Below, one piece after another: positions 60,015 to 64,000 of a stretch of DNA of 64,000 nt. This DNA is from an uncultured Desulfuromonas sp. (GTDB lineage: Bacteria > Desulfobacterota > Desulfuromonadia > Desulfuromonadales > Desulfuromonadaceae), in the NCBI RefSeq assembly GCF_963676955.1, contig NZ_OY781461.1:3218225-3282224 (forward strand), written 5' to 3'. Position 1 is the stretch's first letter. Each line of letters opens with the position of its first letter. Made by a program: the position numbers and the translations under genes. The notes under the pieces were generated by a model, which had not been told where the DNA came from, searched no databases, and worked only from the letters and a program-made list of their open reading frames with translations.

Positions 60015-60075
60015 TCAGAAAGTTGCAGAGCTACCGGAAAAGCCCCTTCTGCATACGCAGAAGGGGCTTTTTCTT
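60015..60075. repeat. Short RNA/terminator module, copy 2
   Basis: CAGAAAGTTGCAGAGCTACC then GGAAAAGCCCCTT repeats the 58.29-kb module almost exactly, then the loop diverges (CTGCATACGCAG). The hairpin AAAAGCCCCTTCTGC / GCAGAAGGGGCTTTTT is a good terminator in both directions and would end the hicAB transcript on the minus strand. Confidence 0.65.
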
Positions 60076-60104
60076 CAACTACACACCAGATGTCCACAAT
60101 TCGA

Positions 60105-60464
60105 CTAAGAGCGCCTTTCCCCGGCCACCTCTCGCAGAACTTCCACGCAGTAGCTATTCAAACTTCTTCCGGCCTGCAATGCCCTGATCGCTAAAAGCTC
60201 ATGCAACCCTGCTCCCGGCCGCAACTGAAACTTACCTGAATACCGCTTCCCAGCGGTTGGCTTCGGCAGAGGCTTATTTTCTTCCTCATAGATTCTGATC
60301 CACTCATCCACAATCTGGCAAAGCTCTCTATAAACGCTCTCTTCGTCATCACCATGACAGCATGGACCAATCCACCCAGGAACAGAGCCGATAAAGCACT
60401 GATCCTCTTCCGACCACTCAACGATCTTTAAAAAATTGGCTGATTTGCTGACTGTCTGTTTCAT
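60105..60464 (-). CDS. hicB: HicB-family antitoxin
   Basis: 119 residues: N-terminal degenerate RNase H-like fold (FLKIVEWSEEDQCFIGSVPGW...CHGDDEESVYRELCQIVDEWI) and a C-terminal Arc/ribbon-helix-helix segment (LRPGAGLHELLAIRALQAGRSLNSYCVEVLRE) that would bind the operator. The ATG overlaps the hicA stop (ATGA), so toxin comes first, as is typical for hicAB. Confidence 0.92.
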   Translation of the reverse strand: MKQTVSKSANFLKIVEWSEEDQCFIGSVPGWIGPCCHGDDEESVYRELCQIVDEWIRIYEEENKPLPKPTAGKRYSGKFQLRPGAGLHELLAIRALQAGRSLNSYCVEVLREVAGERRS

Positions 60465-60655
60465 GACTTCACTTCCTTGATTGCTTCTTCAACGGCTCTT
60501 TCCTGATACTTCTTAGCATCGTCACCAGACTTGCCGGACAAAGTAATTGGCGGGCCGCTGGGATGAAAAAAGTTTCGATGGCTTCCCTTGCCACCCCGAT
60601 TCACATAACCGGCTTTTTCCAAAATCGATATGAGTTCACGTATTTTTTTCGGCAT
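60461..60655 (-). CDS. hicA: HicA-family mRNA interferase toxin
   Basis: 64 residues from MPKKIRELISILEKAGYVNR, a double-stranded RNA-binding-like fold. The catalytic histidine lies in RGGKGSHRNFFHP (about residue 27), as in HicA. I take ATG 60655; a GTG five codons upstream lies inside the promoter. No ribosome-binding site is visible and the predicted transcript start almost coincides with the ATG. Confidence 0.92.
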   Translation of the reverse strand: MPKKIRELISILEKAGYVNRGGKGSHRNFFHPSGPPITLSGKSGDDAKKYQERAVEEAIKEVKS

Positions 60656-60660
60656 AAAAA

Positions 60661-60689
60661 ATAGTACCACTATAGTATCACTTCAGCAA
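60661..60689 (-). promoter_or_regulatory. Promoter and repeat operator of hicAB
   Basis: TTGCTG (60689-60684) and TACTAT (60666-60661) are 17 bases apart on the minus strand. The spacer holds a second TACTATAGTGG, so GTGATACTATAGTGGTACTAT-like repeats (60661-60680) probably serve as the HicB operator. Confidence 0.55.
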
Positions 60690-60748
60690 TCAATTTTCAG
60701 ACGAAGAAACGACTTACAAAAAACCAATAGGGCTAGGAGTCCAATCAT

Positions 60749-61483
60749 TCATTGATCAAAACTTTGGACCGAGAACTGAAACCGCTCTCGCAAATTTCCG
60801 ATACTATCAGGCTCAAAGATTTTGCCGCTCTCACGGTAGAGTCCTCCCCTTTTTTCGATTATCGGCCACTGTTCAGCATCAAATTTTTTGCGGTAATTGT
60901 CACGCAATGTTGTCGAAGGAAAAACATATTCGACGATGTGATAATGATTGGCTTTAATCGCGTTGACATGATCAAGAAAAGCCCGAAAAATCCGCGCCGT
61001 TTTCTTGTGCGACAATTCAACTTCGAGAGCCGTTTTAATATGACCATCTTTCAAAACGGCATCAGGCAACTTGTCTCTATCCGCGAAATCCAGAAACCTT
61101 TCAAACGTATGCTGAATTCCATCACTCAAACGAGCCAAGACGGCTTTTTGAACAGCCAAGTTATGGCGAACAATAGCAACCGAAATCCGGCTGGGTTCCG
61201 TCCTGTAGACAAGAGCCTTTTCCGTGACCATTTCAGCCATTTTCTTTCCCTCAACAGTCAACAGATACAGCCCTTCTCGCACCGTAGGAACCGCTGTTTT
61301 TTGTAAAATTCCCTGCTTCACCAAGCCAGAGAAAAAGGATCGCTGCCCATCAGGATTCACCGCCAAAACATCCGATAAAATTTTGCTGGTTGAATACTGA
61401 TATTCAACCAGCCACAAGAGAATTTTTTCAACCTTTTCCTGTCCTCTCTGGTGAGCGTTACCGGTGAAGATTTGCGTGTCCAT
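60749..61483 (-). CDS. Replication-relaxation-type winged-helix protein
   Basis: 244 residues from MDTQIFTGNAHQRGQEKVEK; the start is fixed by AAAGGTGACGGA just upstream. An N-terminal winged helix (EKILLWLVEYQYSTSKILSDVL...SFFSGLVKQGIL) is followed by a mixed region with DAVLKDGHIKTALEVELSHK and a C-terminal FVF-type beta segment, which matches the Replic_Relax pattern of plasmid and ICE accessory proteins. It may help the relaxase or control copy and transfer genes. It lies just downstream of the hairpin array and upstream of hicAB. Confidence 0.65.
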   Translation of the reverse strand: MDTQIFTGNAHQRGQEKVEKILLWLVEYQYSTSKILSDVLAVNPDGQRSFFSGLVKQGILQKTAVPTVREGLYLLTVEGKKMAEMVTEKALVYRTEPSRISVAIVRHNLAVQKAVLARLSDGIQHTFERFLDFADRDKLPDAVLKDGHIKTALEVELSHKKTARIFRAFLDHVNAIKANHYHIVEYVFPSTTLRDNYRKKFDAEQWPIIEKRGGLYRESGKIFEPDSIGNLRERFQFSVQSFDQ

Positions 61484-61525
61484 TCCGTCACCTTTCACTA
61501 TGAAATACCGCAGCAACAATTCACG

Positions 61526-62244
61526 GCCTGAGGCGTTCAGCCACAGGCAAAATACAGCCGTACAGGCTGTAAGCGAGTCCCAACGAGCATGGCGGGGTGA
61601 GTGGCCCCCAGGACACTCAAGAAGGAAACCAAATCCCAAGATTTGGGAGCCTTCGCCCCCGTCCAAGCAGTCCCGTTCAGGGACTAGCGCAGGATCACGG
61701 CCCCAAGCCGTGACCGAACGAGATTGAGCGGCCCCAGACGCGAAAAGCAGTTTTCACGGCCCACCGTGAAAATTGCGTGCTCGTGCGCACCCGTCCGCAA
61801 GGAGCGGTTCACGCGACGAAGCCGGACCCCCTGCGTTTGGCGTGGCGTCCAGCCACCCGGAGGGCTAGGCCAGAGAGAGCGCAGCGAACGGCGAGCCGAC
61901 GCAGCCGAAGGCAGGGGGTCCGGCTTCGGAGAAGCGTTTCGGACGGGTGCGCGGGTGAATTTGTCTGAGGATGAAGGCGTTCAGCCGAATCATCAGACAA
62001 AGAGGGCAACGCCCTGCTCTTTTAAAGCGGCGTCCAGCAAGCGTAAAAGAGCTTAAGGCATTAAAAAAGCGCTCCTTTTTTAATGCTATCGGCCCAGGCC
62101 GATTGGGATATTCTGAAAAACGCGTTCAGCGTCAGAATATCCATCTCCAATGGCCTGAAAGGCCTAATATCCTCTACGTTTCCCCCTACGCGGCCTTATA
62201 CACTTTTTTCTACGAAAAGAAATAACCACGCGTAGAAGGAAATG
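61526..62244. other. Array of consecutive hairpins, non-coding
   Basis: About fifteen inverted repeats follow one another with little spacing. Examples by arms: 61526-61534/61540-61548, 61553-61559/61565-61571, 61669-61674/61680-61685, 61695-61701/61707-61713, 61747-61759/61764-61776, 61785-61797/61940-61952 enclosing 61817-61834/61911-61928 (18 bp perfect) and 61842-61846/61852-61856, 61960-61968/61993-62001, 62003-62007/62011-62015, 62016-62024/62044-62052, 62058-62069/62075-62086, 62106-62116/62132-62142, 62152-62156/62160-62164, 62177-62192/62229-62244. Seven have a five-base loop GTNCA. No supported gene lies in 61,484-62,311. Confidence 0.8.
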
Positions 62245-62311
62245 TGGAAGTGAACCACGCAAGACTACTCAACCCTCTCCAGCTATTTTCCAGAGCAAAC
62301 ACGCTTGATCA

Positions 62312-62866
62312 TTATGATTCATCACCATGATGTAATCGTTGCCTTGCTTCTTGCAGTCGATAGTATTTTTTGCAAACAGGCGGCAAGCGATCTTCAGACA
62401 TCCCCAACTCCTTGAGCTGTGCTCTCTGGCTTTCACAGTAGGCTTCTAGCTCGATCTCGTTAATACGATTCTTGATGAATGTCATTTCGGCATTAAAAAC
62501 CGGCTTATCCAACACGCCGTAAGGACGCTTTTCAAGAAAACCAAACTCTCTGGCTTCATTGCGCAAAACAGTCAGTTCATCCAGCCTCGTTTTCAACGCT
62601 TCAAGCGACAACGAACCATAGGCTTTTTGGCAATATCTCTCCGTGCCGCGAGCGCGTGCATCCTGCCCATATTTTGCCTTCACCCGCGCTTCGCATTCAG
62701 TGATTTCTTTCATCACCTTACTGCCCTTCCAGCAGGCTTGATTCTCACCATAAAAAGCCTCTTCGTAGGCTTTAAAATCCGCGTCAAAAAACAGATCATC
62801 TGCCGCGCACGGAATGGCGGCAAAAAGCACACTCAACAGCACGGCAATTTTTATAATTGTTTCCAT
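62312..62866 (-). CDS. Exported protein in the trbK position
   Basis: 184 residues with a signal peptide (IIKIAVLLSVLFAAIPCAA) and a mature, helical, charged region carrying five cysteines (QACWKG, ITECEAR, ERYCQKA, EAYCESQ, PPVCKKYY). It overlaps the end of trbJ by 16 bases and follows GGGGAGTGACC. In IncP-type systems the gene after trbJ is trbK, the entry-exclusion lipoprotein; this one is longer and the cysteine is not in a proper lipobox, so homology is not claimed. A transfer accessory or exclusion role is inferred from position. Confidence 0.6.
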   Translation of the reverse strand: METIIKIAVLLSVLFAAIPCAADDLFFDADFKAYEEAFYGENQACWKGSKVMKEITECEARVKAKYGQDARARGTERYCQKAYGSLSLEALKTRLDELTVLRNEAREFGFLEKRPYGVLDKPVFNAEMTFIKNRINEIELEAYCESQRAQLKELGMSEDRLPPVCKKYYRLQEARQRLHHGDES

Positions 62867-63738
62867 AGGTCACTCCCCAAGGTCGATGGCAACAAATTGT
62901 TGCGGTGCTGCTTGATATTCTCTCGTGCTATTCGTTTTGCTTCGGCGTCCTGCGTCGCGACGAATTCCGACATGGTTTCTTGTGAGGATAAAAGCTGGTT
63001 TTGTTGCCCCATTAAAACCTCCTGCTGCTGCATCATGTAAAGCAACTGCTGAGAGATCATTTGCAGGGTCTGTAACTCGGAATCGTTCGGCAGATTCAGG
63101 ACGGTATTTCGCATTTTGTCGAGGTCATCGCTTCGGACATTCATGGCCGCTTGATTATTGGCAACCATCTCTTGCCGATCAACAAACTTTGCCATCTGAG
63201 CCGCATTGTAATCTTCGGCAGCACGTTCCGGCTCCGGCATTTCGTAATCAGGTATTTGCGTTTGCCAAGTTGAGATTGTTTGAGCGGTTTCCAGGGGCAA
63301 TTCATAACCGGTTTCAACAATGGTTTTCAGGTTAGCGGCACCGGCCTCCGTGACGATGTTGATATTGGGAATACTGCTCCAATCACTACTCCCGTAATAC
63401 GTGGCGGACTGCGACATGACACTATTCCAGTCCGCGGCCTCCAAGACTGTCCCAATCTTCTCAAGCTGGTTTAAGTAGTGCTCGTACTCCTCTAGCTGAG
63501 TAAGGTACTGCTGTATCTGTGTCGCATACTGATCGTCCATCGTACCTAATTGGTCCTCAAGGGTCGTCAGTTGTTCGACTTGCTCATAATAGTCAAGAAT
63601 GTTCTGGACATAATCCATAACCGCCTGGGCCAACCCAGCAATGTCGATGACAGGTATCCCCCCTGCCCGAGCAGGTTGAGGAACCATCAGGAAAACCATC
63701 AAAATAGCCCACAGCGCATTTTTCTTAAGCAGTCCCAT
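62851..63738 (-). CDS. trbJ: TrbJ/VirB5-like conjugal transfer protein
   Basis: 295 residues from MGLLKKNALWAILMVFLMV with a cleavable signal (QPARAGGIPVID). The mature part is the long helical bundle of VirB5/TrbJ proteins: DIAGLAQAVMDYVQNILDYYEQVEQL, a QYLTQLEEYEHYLNQLEKI coiled coil, and glutamine-rich TLQMISQQLLYMMQQQEVLM near the end. VirB5 proteins are minor pilus-tip components of type IV secretion systems. ATG 63738 has GGAGAGGG upstream. This is the clearest evidence that the element is conjugative. Confidence 0.8.
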   Translation of the reverse strand: MGLLKKNALWAILMVFLMVPQPARAGGIPVIDIAGLAQAVMDYVQNILDYYEQVEQLTTLEDQLGTMDDQYATQIQQYLTQLEEYEHYLNQLEKIGTVLEAADWNSVMSQSATYYGSSDWSSIPNINIVTEAGAANLKTIVETGYELPLETAQTISTWQTQIPDYEMPEPERAAEDYNAAQMAKFVDRQEMVANNQAAMNVRSDDLDKMRNTVLNLPNDSELQTLQMISQQLLYMMQQQEVLMGQQNQLLSSQETMSEFVATQDAEAKRIARENIKQHRNNLLPSTLGSDLWKQL

Positions 63739-63785
63739 AACGCACCCTCTCCATTCTTTCGTTTTGATTACAAAGCAAAATTCAC

Positions 63786-63918
63786 GGTTCCTCAAATGAC
63801 CTATTTTCGGATTACCCATCTTAACCATGGGAAGAAAACAGGCATCTATCCTTTTATTTTCAAGAACTTAGGAAGTTCAGCAAATGACCAACAAAAAAAA
63901 TAGGTCACTTGAGGTACC
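63786..63918. repeat. Inverted repeat pair upstream of trbJ
   Basis: 63786-63807 and 63897-63918 are 22-base inverted copies with 20 matching positions (core TCAARTGACCTATTTT). A further CAAATGACC at 63881-63889 and AGTCACTTGG at 63953-63962 resemble the same core. They lie 50-225 bases before trbJ and may be operator sites. Confidence 0.6.
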
Positions 63919-63944
63919 TTTTTCTAAGGCTCGGCAAAAGTTAG

Positions 63945-64000
63945 TCACTTGGTAGCCCCATCGTTCAACCGTGCCTGTATAGCTCTTATCTCCTTGAGCC
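63945..64000 (-). CDS. Possible C-terminal end of an upstream transfer gene
   Basis: One minus-strand frame entering from the window edge reads LKEIRAIQARLNDGATK then a stop. The amphipathic sequence looks like a real protein end, but only 17 residues are visible, so no family can be named. Between it and trbJ there are about 200 non-coding bases. Confidence 0.25.
   Translation of the reverse strand, partial: LKEIRAIQARLNDGATK

Noticed and set aside
60012-60194. Short plus-strand ORF over the second terminator module
   Set aside because: It translates the hairpin itself and then antisense hicB; no ribosome-binding site was seen.
61484-61666. N-terminal extension of the replication-relaxation-type protein
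   Set aside because: The frame is open but runs into the hairpin array, its sequence is unlike the rest, and a good ribosome-binding site precedes the internal ATG at 61483.
61724-62056. Arginine/proline-rich ORFs over the hairpin array
   Set aside because: Open frames on both strands arise from the GC-rich palindromes; no ribosome-binding site or family pattern supports any of them.
61526-62244. CRISPR array or integron attC array
   Set aside because: Stems differ in sequence and there are no constant-length direct repeats with spacers. The attC core (RYYYAAC / GTTRRRY pair) is not repeated and no integron cassettes are present.

Overview
The window looks like a chromosomal contig from a Gram-negative anaerobe of the Desulfuromonadales (Desulfuromonas/Pelobacter/Geobacter relatives). 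This is inferred from gene content and order: a leucine T-box leader in front of leuA, an asd gene paired with a catalytically altered asd paralogue, a complete Lpt/Kdo lipopolysaccharide set joined to rpoN-hpf-ptsN-hprK-rapZ, and a mannose-type PTS in the same run. No rRNA gene or intact tRNA gene is present.

Positions 1-53,802 are dense core genome, nearly all on the minus strand. In transcription order the blocks are: fur and a TlpA-type thioredoxin; kdsB; pyrG-kdsA-kdsD-kdsC-lptC-lptA-lptB-rpoN-hpf-ptsN-hprK-rapZ-EIIA-EIIB-EIIC-EIID-HPr-ptsI (Kdo supply, LPS transport and phosphotransfer regulation); metK-glycosyltransferase-ahcY (SAM cycle); rpsB-tsf-pyrH-frr-uppS-cdsA-dxr-rseP-tsaB (translation, isoprenoid, lipid and envelope protease genes); ilvD-ilvB-ilvN-psd-pssA; then T-box-leuA-leuC-leuD, leuB, asd, asd paralogue, truA, rplM-rpsI, argC and a partial cheW. 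The exceptions on the plus strand are lptF-lptG and a short PrmA-like methyltransferase. A very large GGDEF-EAL sensor protein closes the core segment. At least five imperfect copies of a roughly 120-160 bp repeat sit in intergenic gaps of this part.

Positions 53,803-56,260 hold a repeat copy and a complete group IIC intron (54,280-56,210, minus) with its reverse transcriptase. It is inserted directly behind a perfect 16-bp terminator hairpin that lies just downstream of a tRNA-Leu 3' end.

From 56,261 to the window end lies the left part of an integrative, probably conjugative element. Only the 3' half of tRNA-Leu(UAA) is present, next to a tyrosine integrase. Then follow a small HTH-like protein, two copies of a small-RNA/terminator module, a MazE-like antitoxin whose toxin partner is replaced by a 54-codon ORF, an AT-rich lipoprotein gene with a palindrome-embedded promoter, a HicAB toxin-antitoxin pair, a winged-helix replication-relaxation-type protein, an exported protein in the trbK position and a TrbJ/VirB5-like transfer protein.

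The most unusual object is a 0.7-kb non-coding array of about fifteen consecutive hairpins (61,526-62,244) between two genes of the transfer region. At least seven share a GTNCA pentaloop (TGNAC on the other strand). I do not recognise it as any described element, and it is the best candidate here for an undescribed structured RNA or folded single-stranded DNA signal.
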